Counted from the first letter of the stretch, positions 36,702 to 45,521 are shown. The stretch: 64,000 nucleotides of DNA from SG8-30 sp963695155 (GCA_963695155.1 CAVOGD010000001.1:73786-137785); one strand, 5' to 3'. Notes: a model not told the origin generated them from the letters alone. Numbers and translations are program-made.

Positions 36702-37778
36702 ATGAAGACCATCATCGTCGACAAGATCGCCTCGGTGGCGCAGAGCTGCGACCTGTCGCGCGAACTGCGCATCTCGCCGGACATCCCCTGCGAGGAAGGC
36801 GTGGTGCTGGCCGTCGAGATCCTCACCGACAAGGCCAACTACAACACGCTCGAGCTCACCAGCGGGCGCATGGCCAAGGTGGCGCGCGGCGACATCGTGG
36901 TCGGCGCGCTCGGCCACCGCAAGGCGCTGTTCGGCTACTCGGGACAGCTGCCGACCGAGGTGAAGCCCGGCGACGTCATCCAGATGCTGAACATCGGCGG
37001 CGTGCTCGGGCTGTGCACCTCGGTGAACCCGGAGAAGGGCAAGCCGTTCGACTGCCGCGTGCTGGGCGTGGTGCTGCAGTTCCCGTTCCTCGGCGAGCGC
37101 ATCGGCGTGCCGGCCCGCGTCGGCCTCAAGAAGCTCGACCTGGACGCCACGCTCGACATGGGCGGCGTGCCGGTCGTCGCGCTGGCCGGCACCTGCATGG
37201 AGGCCGGCAAGACCGCCGCAGCCTGCGCCATCGTCGCGCGCATGCGCCACCGCGGCCTGACCATCGACGCCTTCAAGGCCACCGGCGTCTCGCTGCGGCG
37301 CGACATCCTCGCGATGGAGGACTCCGGCGCGCGCCGCTCGATGATCTTCACGGACCTCGGCATCGTGACGACCACCGCGGCGTCCGGGCCCGCGCTGACC
37401 CGGATCATGCTCAACGAGATGGCGTCCGGCAAGCCCGACGTCATCGTCTTCGAGCTGGGCGACGGCCTGCTGGGCGCGTACGGCGTCGAGGCGATCCTCA
37501 ACGACGAGCCGATCCGCGACGCGCTGACCGCCGTCGTGCTGTCCGCCAACGATCCGGTGGCGGCCTGGGGCGGCGTCAAGCTGCTGCGCGAGCGCTTCGG
37601 CATCGAGCCGTGCGTGGTCACCGGCCCCGCCACCGACAACGCGGTCGGCGTGGACATCATCCGCGACCAGATGGGCGTGGCCGCCTTCAACGCCATGACC
37701 AGCGGCGCGGCGCTCGGCGACTACGTGATCACGGCCGTCGGCCTCGACGGCGCGGCGCGCGACCCGGAGGCGCTGTGA
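36702..37778 (+). CDS. Unknown P-loop NTPase inside the arginine operon
   Basis: A 358-residue soluble protein I cannot name. The first 150 residues are beta-rich (GVVLAVEILTDKANYNTLEL, RGDIVVGALGHRKALFGYSG), followed by a P-loop G163-TCMEAGKT-171 of the dethiobiotin-synthetase/DUF1611-like kind and downstream FKATGVSLRRDILAMEDSGA, TDLGIVTTTAA, VIVFELGDGLLGAYG and SANDPVAAWGGVKLL. It sits 13 nt after argG and overlaps argC by GTGA, so it is made with the arginine enzymes under ArgR. The operon lacks the N-acyl-glutamate synthase and N-acylcitrulline deacylase genes, but this fold does not resemble either. An activating, ligase or regulatory role is open. Confidence 0.75.
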   Translation: MKTIIVDKIASVAQSCDLSRELRISPDIPCEEGVVLAVEILTDKANYNTLELTSGRMAKVARGDIVVGALGHRKALFGYSGQLPTEVKPGDVIQMLNIGGVLGLCTSVNPEKGKPFDCRVLGVVLQFPFLGERIGVPARVGLKKLDLDATLDMGGVPVVALAGTCMEAGKTAAACAIVARMRHRGLTIDAFKATGVSLRRDILAMEDSGARRSMIFTDLGIVTTTAASGPALTRIMLNEMASGKPDVIVFELGDGLLGAYGVEAILNDEPIRDALTAVVLSANDPVAAWGGVKLLRERFGIEPCVVTGPATDNAVGVDIIRDQMGVAAFNAMTSGAALGDYVITAVGLDGAARDPEAL

Positions 37779-38839
37779 CGGCCGCGCGCATTCCCGCCGT
37801 CGTGCTGGGCGGCACCGGCTACGTGGCCGGCGAGCTGGTGCGGCTGCTGGCCGCGCACCCCGGCGTCGAGCTGAAGGCGGTCGCCTCCGACAGCCAGCCG
37901 GGCGAGCCGGTGGCGCGCGCCTTCCCGCACCTGGCGCCGCTGATCGGCGACCTGCGCTACGCCTCGCAGGACGAGGCCGCCGCCCTGGCGGCCGGCGTGC
38001 CGCGCGCGGCGGTGCTGGCCGCGGCGCCGCACGGCGTGTCGGCGGCGCTGATCGACGCGCTGCTGACGCGCGCCGAGGCGGCCGGCGCCAGGCCGACCGT
38101 CGTGGACATCTCGGCCGACTACCGGTTCGCCGACGCCGAAGCCTATGCGAGGGTCTACAAGCACCCGCACGGCGCGCCCGCGCGCCTCGCACAGTTCACC
38201 TGCGCGGTGCCCGAGCACCTGCCGCGCGTCACGACGCCGCACGTCGCCCACCCGGGCTGCTTCAGCACGACCACCCTGCTGGCCGCCGTGCCGCTGCTCG
38301 CGCTGGGCCTCACCGAGGGGCCGTTGTTCGTGGCCGCGACCACCGGCAGCACCGGCTCCGGGCGCAGCCCCACCGCCGGCACGCACCATCCGCAGCGCCA
38401 CGGCGACCTGTATTCCTACAACGCGCTGGCGCACCGCCACGCGCCCGAGATCGCGGCGCTGGCCGCGGCCGCCAGCGGCGTCGCCGCCGACATCGCCTTC
38501 GTGCCGCACTCCGGCTCGTTCGCGCGCGGCATCCACGCCACCGTGCAGGCCAAGCTGGCGCGGCCGCTCAGGACGGCCGAAGTCGTCGAGGCGCTGGCCG
38601 ATTACTACAAGGACTGCCCGTTCGTGCGCGTGCTGGACACGCCGCCGCGCATGAAGGACGTCGTCACCAGCAATTACGCCCACCTGTCGGCCGCCAGCGA
38701 CGGCCGCACGCTGGTCGTGATGTCGGTCGCCGACAACCTGGTCAAGGGCGCGGCCGGCGGCGCCGTGCAGTGGATGAACCGGCTGTTCGGCCTCGACGAG
38801 ACCGCCGGGCTCACCGCGCCGGCGCCGGGCTGGACCTGA
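37775..38839 (+). CDS. argC: N-acetyl-gamma-glutamyl-phosphate reductase
   Basis: The NADPH-dependent third step of arginine synthesis. The GTG start overlaps the P-loop gene by 4 nt. The 354-residue protein has the N-terminal Rossmann motif VVLGGTGYVAGELVRLL, catalytic Cys162 in HPGCFSTTT, TTGSTGSGRSPTAGTHHPQR and PHSGSFARGIHATV with the active-site His. If the downstream carbamoyltransferase is succinyl-specific, this enzyme would act on N-succinyl-glutamyl phosphate. Confidence 0.93.
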   Translation: MTAARIPAVVLGGTGYVAGELVRLLAAHPGVELKAVASDSQPGEPVARAFPHLAPLIGDLRYASQDEAAALAAGVPRAAVLAAAPHGVSAALIDALLTRAEAAGARPTVVDISADYRFADAEAYARVYKHPHGAPARLAQFTCAVPEHLPRVTTPHVAHPGCFSTTTLLAAVPLLALGLTEGPLFVAATTGSTGSGRSPTAGTHHPQRHGDLYSYNALAHRHAPEIAALAAAASGVAADIAFVPHSGSFARGIHATVQAKLARPLRTAEVVEALADYYKDCPFVRVLDTPPRMKDVVTSNYAHLSAASDGRTLVVMSVADNLVKGAAGGAVQWMNRLFGLDETAGLTAPAPGWT

Positions 38840-38852
38840 GGCGACGACCGAC

Positions 38853-40010
38853 ATGACCGCCACGACCCCGGCCGCGCACGACCCGCTCGCGCAGGTCTTC
38901 GCCCAGTACCCCATCGAGGTGACGCACGCCGAGGGCGTGTGGCTGCACACCCGCGACGGGCGTCGCGTCCTCGACCTGTACGGCGGCCATGCCGTCGCCG
39001 CGCTGGGCTACGGCCACCCGCGCTGGCTGGCCGCGCTCGAGGGCCAGGCGCGCGACGTGCTGTTCCAGAGCAATGCCGTGCCGATGGCGGTGCGCACGCG
39101 CGCCGCGCGCAAGCTCGTCGAGTTCGGCGGGCTGCCGCTCGACACCGTGTTCTTCGTCAACAGCGGCGCCGAGGCCAACGAGAACGCGCTGAAGATGGCC
39201 TGCAAGGTCACCGGCCGCGACCACGTCGTGGCGCTCGAGGGCAGCTTCCACGGCCGCACCGCCGCCGCCGGCGCGGTGACCTGGGGCGCGGCCGCCAAGT
39301 GGTACGGCTTCCCGCGCACGCCGTTCGACGTGACCTTCGTGCCGCGCCGCGATGCGGCCGCCCTCGAGGCCGCGGTCACCGCGCGCACCGCCGCGGTCAT
39401 CGTCGAGCCCGTGCAGGGCGTGGGCGGCGCCTTCGACCTGGGCCGCGAATACCTGCAGGCCGTGCGCGCGCGCTGCGACGCGGTCTGCGCCCAGCTGATC
39501 TTCGACGAGGTGCAGTGCGGCGTGGGCCGCACCGGCTGGCCGTTCGCGGCCAACCTGTACGGCGTCGTGCCCGACATGCTCACGACCGCCAAGGCGCTGG
39601 GCGCCGGCTTCCCGGTGGGCGCGCTGCTGCTGGCGCCGCACGTGGCGGCGCACCTGAAGGTCGACGCGCTGGGCACCACCTTCGGCGGCGGCCCGCTGGC
39701 CTGCGCGGTCGTCGAGGCGGTCATCGACGCGATCCGCGACGAGGGCCTGCTGGACAACATCCGGCGCATCTCGGCGCTGATCCGCGAGCGCTGCGTCACC
39801 GGACCCGTGACCGGCACCCAGGGCGAGGGCTTCCTGCTCGGCCTCAGGACCCGCGTGCCCGCGAAGCAGGTGCAGGCCGCCCTGCTGGAGCGCGACATCC
39901 TCACCGGCACCAGCGCCGACCCGCAGGTGCTGCGCCTGCTGCCGCCCTACACGCTGGATTCTTCCCACGTCGAGGCGCTGGCGACGGCGCTCGAGGCACT
40001 CCCTGCATGA
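38853..40010 (+). CDS. argD: Acetylornithine-type aminotransferase
   Basis: A class III PLP aminotransferase of 385 residues making N-acyl-ornithine from the semialdehyde and glutamate. Motifs are VNSGAEANENALKMACK (PLP phosphate site), FHGRTAAAGAVTWG, IFDEVQCGVGRTG and the PLP lysine K247 in TTAKALGAGFPVGALL. GTTFGGGPLACAV follows. It ends with an ATGA overlap into the carbamoyltransferase gene. Confidence 0.93.
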   Translation: MTATTPAAHDPLAQVFAQYPIEVTHAEGVWLHTRDGRRVLDLYGGHAVAALGYGHPRWLAALEGQARDVLFQSNAVPMAVRTRAARKLVEFGGLPLDTVFFVNSGAEANENALKMACKVTGRDHVVALEGSFHGRTAAAGAVTWGAAAKWYGFPRTPFDVTFVPRRDAAALEAAVTARTAAVIVEPVQGVGGAFDLGREYLQAVRARCDAVCAQLIFDEVQCGVGRTGWPFAANLYGVVPDMLTTAKALGAGFPVGALLLAPHVAAHLKVDALGTTFGGGPLACAVVEAVIDAIRDEGLLDNIRRISALIRERCVTGPVTGTQGEGFLLGLRTRVPAKQVQAALLERDILTGTSADPQVLRLLPPYTLDSSHVEALATALEALPA

Positions 40011-41005
40011 AGCACTTCCTCGACCTCGCCGACCTGTCGCGCGAGGAGATCCTCGGGTTGCTGGCGCTGGCGCAGCGCCTGCAGGACCGCCCGGAACCGG
40101 CCGCGCTGGCCGGCCGCGTGCTGGGCCTGCTGTTCATGAACCCGTCGCTGCGCACGCTGGCCTCGATGCAGTCGGGCATGGCGCGGCTGGGCGGCCAGTC
40201 CTTCGTGATCATGCCCGGCAGCGGCACCTGGGGGCTCGAGACGCGCGTCGGCAGCGTCATGGACGGCCCCGCCGCCGAGCACATCCGCGAGGGCATCCCG
40301 GCGCTCGCCGCCTATTGCGACGCGCTGGCCGTGCGCTGCTTTCCGGAGGGCCGCGACCTCGCCGCCGACCTCGCCGAGCCCGTCTTCACCAGCATCAGGA
40401 AGCTGTGCGACAAGCCGCTCATCAACCTCGAGTCGGCGATGAACCATCCCTGCCAGGCGCTGGCGGACTGGAAGACGATGGACGACCTCGCCGTGCCGCA
40501 GCACGGCCGCTTCGTGCTGTCCTGGGCCAACCACCCGCGCGCCCTGCCGCTGGCCGTGCCCGCCGCCGTCGTGCACATGGCCGCGGCGCGCGGCATGCAG
40601 GTCACGGTGCTGCGCCCCGAGGGATACGCGCTGCCGCCCTCCATCATGGCGCGGGCCAGGGCGGCGGCGGCGCAGAGCGGCGGTTCGGTCACCGAGACCG
40701 ACGACCGCCGCGCGGCCATGACCGGCGCCCAGGTGCTGTATGCCAAGGAGTGGGGCTCGACCGCGTATTACGGCGACGCCGAGATCGACGCGACGCTGCG
40801 CGCCGGGCTGGGCGGCTGGACCGTGCGCGAGAGCTGGTTCGCCGACGCCGAACCGCAGTGCCGCTTCATGCACTGCCTGCCGGCGCGCCGCAACGTGGCC
40901 GTGGCCGACGAGGTGCTCGACGGGCCGCGCAGCGTCGTCATCCACGAAGCCGCGAACAGGATGGCCGTGCAGATGGCCGTGCTGCACCGTATGCTCGCGG
41001 GCTGA
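40007..41005 (+). CDS. argF': N-acyl-ornithine carbamoyltransferase (ArgF', possibly succinylornithine type)
   Basis: A 332-residue carbamoyltransferase that acts on an N-acylated ornithine, giving N-acyl-citrulline. It has the family's variant phosphate motif NPSLRTLASMQ (45-55), WGLETRVGSVMDGPAAEH (75-92), NHPCQALADW, ANHPRALPLAVPAAV and HCLPARRNVAVAD. As I recall, the acetylornithine enzyme of Xanthomonas has Glu at the position of Ala90 here and the Bacteroides succinylornithine enzyme has Pro, and mutants with small residues at that site accept succinylornithine. HPRxLPxAVP and WxLET are also closer to the Bacteroides form. The second Arg of the usual SxRTR motif is Leu. Ordinary ornithine carbamoyltransferase is unlikely. 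Confidence 0.85.
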   Translation: MKHFLDLADLSREEILGLLALAQRLQDRPEPAALAGRVLGLLFMNPSLRTLASMQSGMARLGGQSFVIMPGSGTWGLETRVGSVMDGPAAEHIREGIPALAAYCDALAVRCFPEGRDLAADLAEPVFTSIRKLCDKPLINLESAMNHPCQALADWKTMDDLAVPQHGRFVLSWANHPRALPLAVPAAVVHMAAARGMQVTVLRPEGYALPPSIMARARAAAAQSGGSVTETDDRRAAMTGAQVLYAKEWGSTAYYGDAEIDATLRAGLGGWTVRESWFADAEPQCRFMHCLPARRNVAVADEVLDGPRSVVIHEAANRMAVQMAVLHRMLAG

Positions 41006-41046
41006 CGAGCCCGCCCCCTGAATCCGTTGCCGAGGAGATGCTGAAG

Positions 41047-41982
41047 ATGGTGCCCCACCGAACCGACCAGTCTGCCGTGGTGCGCGCGCTGCGCGGCGCG
41101 GCGCCCTATGTGCGCCTGTACAAGGGCAAGGTGTTCGTCATCAAGGCCGGTGGCGCGGTGTTCGCCGACGAAGGCAGCACCCGCGTGCTGATCGAGCAGA
41201 TCGCGATCCTGCACCACCTGGGCATCCGTGTCGTGCTGGTGCACGGCGGCGGCCCGCAGCTCGACGAGATGCAGCGCTCGCTGGGCATCGAGCCGAACAT
41301 GGTCGGCGGCCGGCGCGTCACCGACGCGCGGTCGCTCGACGTCACGACGATGGTGCTGAACGGCCTCATCAACACGCGCATCCTCGCCATGTGCCGCGAG
41401 CTGGGCGTGGACGCCATCGGCGTCTCGGGCGTGGACGCGGGCCTGGTGCGCGCGCGCCGCCGCCCGCCGGTCGAGGTGGACGGCCAGACCGTGGACTACG
41501 GCCTGGTCGGCGACGTGACCGGCATCGACATCGGCGTGCTGTACAAGCAGCTGGACGCCGGCCTCATGCCCGTCGTCAGCCCGCTGTCCGCGGACGACGA
41601 CGGCTGCGTGCTCAACATCAACGCCGACACGGTCGCGGCGCGCATCGGCGCGGCGCTGGGCGCCGAGAAGCTGATCCTGTGCACCGGCGCGCCCGGCATC
41701 CTCGAGGACCTCAACGATGCGGGCAGCCTGGTGTCCTACACCGACCTCGGCGGCCTGGCCAGGCTGCAGGAGTCCGGCAGCTTCGGCGGCGGCATGCTGC
41801 CCAAGGCGGCGGCCATCGAGGGCGCGCTGCGCGGCGGCGTGCGCCGCGTGCACGTGATCTCCTACAAGATGCCCGACAGCCTGCTGGCGGAAGTCTTCAC
41901 CAACGAGGGCACCGGCACGCTGGTCGTGCAGGACATCAACGCGCTGACGCCCGCCGAGCAGCACCCCGGGGACGGCGCGTGA
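41047..41982 (+). CDS. argB: N-acetylglutamate kinase-like enzyme ArgB
   Basis: Phosphorylates the gamma-carboxyl of N-acyl-glutamate. The 311-residue amino-acid-kinase fold has FVIKAGGAVFADEG, VLVHGGGPQLDEM and NINADTVAARIGAALGAEKLIL. The first Gly-motif is KAGGA rather than KyGGxA, and there is no fused acetyltransferase domain as in Xanthomonas ArgB. GAGGAG at 41032-41037 is adjacent to ATG 41038 but well spaced from ATG 41047, which I chose. It overlaps argH by GTGA. Confidence 0.9.
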   Translation: MVPHRTDQSAVVRALRGAAPYVRLYKGKVFVIKAGGAVFADEGSTRVLIEQIAILHHLGIRVVLVHGGGPQLDEMQRSLGIEPNMVGGRRVTDARSLDVTTMVLNGLINTRILAMCRELGVDAIGVSGVDAGLVRARRRPPVEVDGQTVDYGLVGDVTGIDIGVLYKQLDAGLMPVVSPLSADDDGCVLNINADTVAARIGAALGAEKLILCTGAPGILEDLNDAGSLVSYTDLGGLARLQESGSFGGGMLPKAAAIEGALRGGVRRVHVISYKMPDSLLAEVFTNEGTGTLVVQDINALTPAEQHPGDGA

Positions 41983-43175
41983 CGCGACTCTGGGACAAGG
42001 GCGCGCCGCTGGACGCGCGCGTGCTCGAGTTCACCGCCGGCGAGGACCACGCGCTGGACGAGCGGCTGGTCGCCTACGACGTGCGCGCCTCGATCGCGCA
42101 CGCGGAGATGCTGGCCGGGGCCGGCCTGTTGTCGGGGGCGGACCTGCAGCGCATCCGCGACGGCCTCACCGACATCGCCGTCGCCCATGCGCGCGGCGAG
42201 TGGCGCATTGCGCTCGAGCACGAGGACGGCCAGACCGCGCTCGAGGTGCAGCTGACCGAACGGATCGGCGAGGCCGGCGCGCGCATCCACCTGGGCCGCT
42301 CGCGCAACGACCAGGTGCTGGCGGCGCTGCGCCTGTACCTGCTGGACGCGGTCGAGGAACTGGCCGGCGGCGCCGGCGGCGTCGCCGACGCCTTGCAGGC
42401 CCTGGCCACGCGCCAGGGCGACGTCGTGCTGCCCGGCTATACGCACCAGCAGCAGGCCATGCCGAGCTCGGTCGGCTGGTGGGCGCGCGGCTATGCCACC
42501 GAGATCCGCGACGACGCCGACGGCCTGCGCGCCACGCGGCGCCGGCTCAGCCGCAACCCGCTGGGTTCCGCCGCCGGCTACGGCACGCCCGGCCTGCCCG
42601 TCTCGCGCACGGTCACGGCCGAGAAGCTGGGCTTCGACGAGGTGCAGGAACCGGTCACCGCGGTGCAGCTGTCGCGCGGCAAGGCCGAGGCGCAGGTGCT
42701 GTTCGAGGTGACGCTGCTGATGCAGGACCTCGGCCGCCTGGCCGCGGACCTGATCCTGTTCTACACGCAGGAGTTCGCGGTCGTCGAGCTGCCCGCGGCG
42801 TTCACCACCGGCTCGTCGATCATGCCGCAGAAGCGCAATCCCGACGTCTTCGAGCTGGTCCGCGGCCGCTCGGCGACCGCGCTGGCCTGCCTGGTCGAGG
42901 TCCTCGGCGTGTTCTCGCGGCTGCCGTCCGGCTACCACCGCGACCTGCAGCTCATCAAGGCGCCGCTGTTCCGCGGGCTCGACTGCTGCGCGCAGGCGCT
43001 CGCCATCCTGCCGCCCGCCCTCGAGGGCGTGCGTTTCCGGCCCGCGAACATCAGGCTCGACCCGTCCGTGCACGCGGCGCGGCGCGCCAACGAGCTGGCC
43101 GTCAAGGAAGGCATCCCGTTCCGCGAGGCGTATCGCCGGGTGGCGGCGGATATCGCGCGCGAAGAAGGCGACTGA
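41979..43175 (+). CDS. argH: Argininosuccinate lyase
   Basis: Cleaves argininosuccinate to arginine and fumarate, the last step. The 398-residue fumarase/aspartase-superfamily protein has HEDGQTALEVQLTERIG, HLGRSRNDQVLAALRLYL, GYTHQQQAMPSS and the signature loop GSSIMPQKRNPDV starting at G278. The length is shorter than E. coli ArgH (about 457 residues) by trimming at the C-terminus. It is the last gene of the operon. A minus-strand aldehyde dehydrogenase gene ends 16 nt away. Confidence 0.93.
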   Translation: MTRLWDKGAPLDARVLEFTAGEDHALDERLVAYDVRASIAHAEMLAGAGLLSGADLQRIRDGLTDIAVAHARGEWRIALEHEDGQTALEVQLTERIGEAGARIHLGRSRNDQVLAALRLYLLDAVEELAGGAGGVADALQALATRQGDVVLPGYTHQQQAMPSSVGWWARGYATEIRDDADGLRATRRRLSRNPLGSAAGYGTPGLPVSRTVTAEKLGFDEVQEPVTAVQLSRGKAEAQVLFEVTLLMQDLGRLAADLILFYTQEFAVVELPAAFTTGSSIMPQKRNPDVFELVRGRSATALACLVEVLGVFSRLPSGYHRDLQLIKAPLFRGLDCCAQALAILPPALEGVRFRPANIRLDPSVHAARRANELAVKEGIPFREAYRRVAADIAREEGD

Positions 43176-43191
43176 ACCTCAGGACCCTCGC

Positions 43192-44610
43192 TCAGGCCGA
43201 CTTGACCACGTTGACGACCTGGATGTTGGTGTAGGCCTTGAGGCCTTCCTCGCCGAACTCGACGCCGATCCCCGAGCACTTCATGCCGCCGAACGGCACG
43301 TGCGGCGCGATCGCGCCGTGCGCGTTGACCCAGGCCGTGCCGCACTCGAGGCGGGCGGCCACCGCCGCGCCGCGCGCGGCGTCCGACGACCACACCGAGC
43401 CGCCGAGTCCCGTCTCCAGCGCGTTGGCGCGCCGCACGGCGTCGTCCAGGTCCGCGTACTTGATGATCGGCAGGAGCGGCCCGAACTGCTCCTCGTCCAC
43501 GATGCGCATGCCGTCGCTGACGTCGGCCACCAGCGTGTAGGGCATGAAGTAGCCGGGCCGGTCCGGTATCTCGCCGCCGCACAGCACGCGCCCGCCCTGC
43601 TTGCGCGCGTCCGCCAGCAGCTCCTGCACGTACTCGAACTGCGCATTGTTCTGCAGCGGCCCCTGCAGGCTGGCCTCTTCCAGGCCGTCGCCCATCGGGA
43701 TCGCGGAGACGGCCTCGACGAGCTTCCTGCACAGCGCGTCGTGCACCGACTCGTGCACGTACAGCCGCTTGAGCGCCGCGCAGGTCTGGCCGTTGTTCAT
43801 GAACGCGCCGGCGATGATGCCCGGCGCGACGGCCGCCGGGTCCACGTCGTCGAGCACGATGCCGGCATCGTTGCCGCCCAGCTCCAGCGTCACGCGCTTC
43901 ACGCTGTCCGCCGAGTGGCGCATGACGCCCTTGCCGACGTCGATCGAGCCGGTGAAGACGATCTTGCGGATGTCCGGGTGCTCGGTCATCCACTGGCCCA
44001 GCTCGCCGCCGCCCGTCACGCAGTTCAGCACGCCCGGCGGCAGCACCTCGTTGATGACCTCGACCATGCGCAGCGTACTGAGCGGCGTGTTCGACGAGGG
44101 CTTGATGACCACGGTGTTGCCCGTGCGGATCGCCGGCACCACGTGCCAGATCGCGATCAGCAGCGGCCAGTTCCACGGCGTGATCGAGCCGACCACGCCC
44201 AGCGGCTTGCGCCGCTGCACGACATGCGCCTGCGCGTCGTCCTGCAGCACCTCGTCCTTCAGCGACAGCGTGCCGGTGTGTCCCGCCCAGGCCGCGGCGC
44301 CGCCCAGCTCGAACCGCGAGCCCATGCCGTTGAGCGGCTTGCCCTGCTCCTGGGTCAGCAGCCTGGCCAGCTCCTCGGCGTGCTTGGTGATCGCCTCGGC
44401 GATGCGGCCGCAGGCCGCGGCGCGCTCGGCATCCGGCACGCGGGACCAGGACTCGAACGCGGTGGCGGCCACCTTGACCGCCTGGTCGAGCTGCTCGCGC
44501 GTCGCGCGGGGACATTGCGCCAGGACTTGCTCGGTCGCCGGGTTGATGACCGCGAAGCTTCCCTTGGTCGCGACCTTGCGGCCGCCGATGATGAGTCCGT
44601 AGTCTGACAT
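43192..44610 (-). CDS. NAD(P)-dependent aldehyde dehydrogenase
   Basis: A 472-residue aldehyde dehydrogenase with SITPWNWPLLIAIWHVVPAI, FTGSIDVGKGVMRHSA, VTLELGGNDAGIVLDDV (general-base Glu) and NNGQTCAALKRLYV with catalytic Cys277. The C-terminal NAHGAIAPHVPFGGMKCSGIG is typical. The substrate is not deducible. The sequence resembles succinate-semialdehyde / betaine-aldehyde type enzymes in general layout only. It is convergent with argH. The frame stays open upstream but GTG/ATG choice at 44610 begins the conserved N-terminus. Confidence 0.88.
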   Translation of the reverse strand: MSDYGLIIGGRKVATKGSFAVINPATEQVLAQCPRATREQLDQAVKVAATAFESWSRVPDAERAAACGRIAEAITKHAEELARLLTQEQGKPLNGMGSRFELGGAAAWAGHTGTLSLKDEVLQDDAQAHVVQRRKPLGVVGSITPWNWPLLIAIWHVVPAIRTGNTVVIKPSSNTPLSTLRMVEVINEVLPPGVLNCVTGGGELGQWMTEHPDIRKIVFTGSIDVGKGVMRHSADSVKRVTLELGGNDAGIVLDDVDPAAVAPGIIAGAFMNNGQTCAALKRLYVHESVHDALCRKLVEAVSAIPMGDGLEEASLQGPLQNNAQFEYVQELLADARKQGGRVLCGGEIPDRPGYFMPYTLVADVSDGMRIVDEEQFGPLLPIIKYADLDDAVRRANALETGLGGSVWSSDAARGAAVAARLECGTAWVNAHGAIAPHVPFGGMKCSGIGVEFGEEGLKAYTNIQVVNVVKSA

Positions 44611-44669
44611 CTGGCCTCTCCCGTAGTCCGAACGCTGTATTGCAGGATACTCGCTGCCGGACGCCGCGT

Positions 44670-45521
44670 TCAGCCGATCCGGTCGCGCAGCTCCTTGCGG
44701 TAGCGGCGGCTCACCGGCACGCGCGCGTCGCCCTTCAGGCGGATCTCGCCGTCGCCCGTGTCGTACGGCACGATCTCCGCGATCTTCTCCAGGTTGACGA
44801 TCGCCGAGCGGTGCACGCGGATGAACCCGCACCCCGCCAGCCGCGCCTCGATGCCGGTCATGGTCTCGCGCAACGGGTAGGCGCGCGCGCCCACCCGCAG
44901 GTTGACGTAGTTGCCGGACGCCTCGACCCAGTCGATGTCCTCGATCTTCACCAGGAACTCGCGGCCCAGCTTCTTGACCAGGAAGCGGTCGGTGACCGGC
45001 TGCTGCGGCGTGGGCGCGTCCTCCCCGCCCTCGGCGAGGAACTGCGCCTCGCCCTGCAGCCGGCGCAGGATGAAGCGGTACAGGTAGATCGTCGCGATGA
45101 AGCCCCAGTAGGCGCGGAAGTCCTTCAGGTATTCGTAGAACAGCTCCCCCGGCAGGTCGCCGAACACGTAGCGCCCGCCCTCGATGAAGTAGGCGGCGTG
45201 GCGCAGCAGCACCATGCCGCCGACGTGCAGCAGCGACCAGGGCACCGTGAACAGCATGTGCGCCAGCACGCCGCGGCGCGCCCTGCCGCGCTCGATCGGG
45301 AAGCGGCGATCGAACCACAGCATCGCGAAGATCGCGCCGGCCATGGCGAGGTTCGAGCTGCCCTCCCAGACCGCCGGCTCCCAGCGCGGGATGTCCAGGC
45401 CGACCTTGTCCAGGTCGATCCACACGACGATCGTCTGGGTGACGAAGTTGACGGCGAACAGCAGGGCGAACAGGCCGATTTCGCAGGCCCGCCGGTGCCG
45501 CAGGTACGTCTCGAGGGTCAC
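44670..45521 (-). CDS. Membrane-bound LytTR-family regulator
   Basis: A 283-residue protein with four N-terminal hydrophobic segments (IGLFALLFAVNFVTQTIVVW, SNLAMAGAIFAMLWF, VLAHMLFTVPWSLLHVGGMV, YWGFIATIYLYRFIL) and a C-terminal LytTR DNA-binding domain (FLVKIEDIDWVEASGNYVNL ... GFIRVHRSAIVNLEKI). Membrane-LytTR proteins of this kind bind DNA while anchored and sense membrane or small-molecule signals. GGGGAG precedes the GTG start. It is divergent from the acyltransferase gene over about 200 bp in which I see no clear operator. Confidence 0.85.
   Translation of the reverse strand: MTLETYLRHRRACEIGLFALLFAVNFVTQTIVVWIDLDKVGLDIPRWEPAVWEGSSNLAMAGAIFAMLWFDRRFPIERGRARRGVLAHMLFTVPWSLLHVGGMVLLRHAAYFIEGGRYVFGDLPGELFYEYLKDFRAYWGFIATIYLYRFILRRLQGEAQFLAEGGEDAPTPQQPVTDRFLVKKLGREFLVKIEDIDWVEASGNYVNLRVGARAYPLRETMTGIEARLAGCGFIRVHRSAIVNLEKIAEIVPYDTGDGEIRLKGDARVPVSRRYRKELRDRIG

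Noticed and set aside
36702..37778. P-loop gene as the missing N-acylcitrulline deacylase
   Set aside because: No M20-type metal ligands; the P-loop points to a nucleotide-dependent protein instead.
40007..41005. Ordinary ornithine carbamoyltransferase (argF)
   Set aside because: Lacks the STRTR motif and has the NPSLRT, MDG and HPRxLP patterns of N-acyl-ornithine enzymes.
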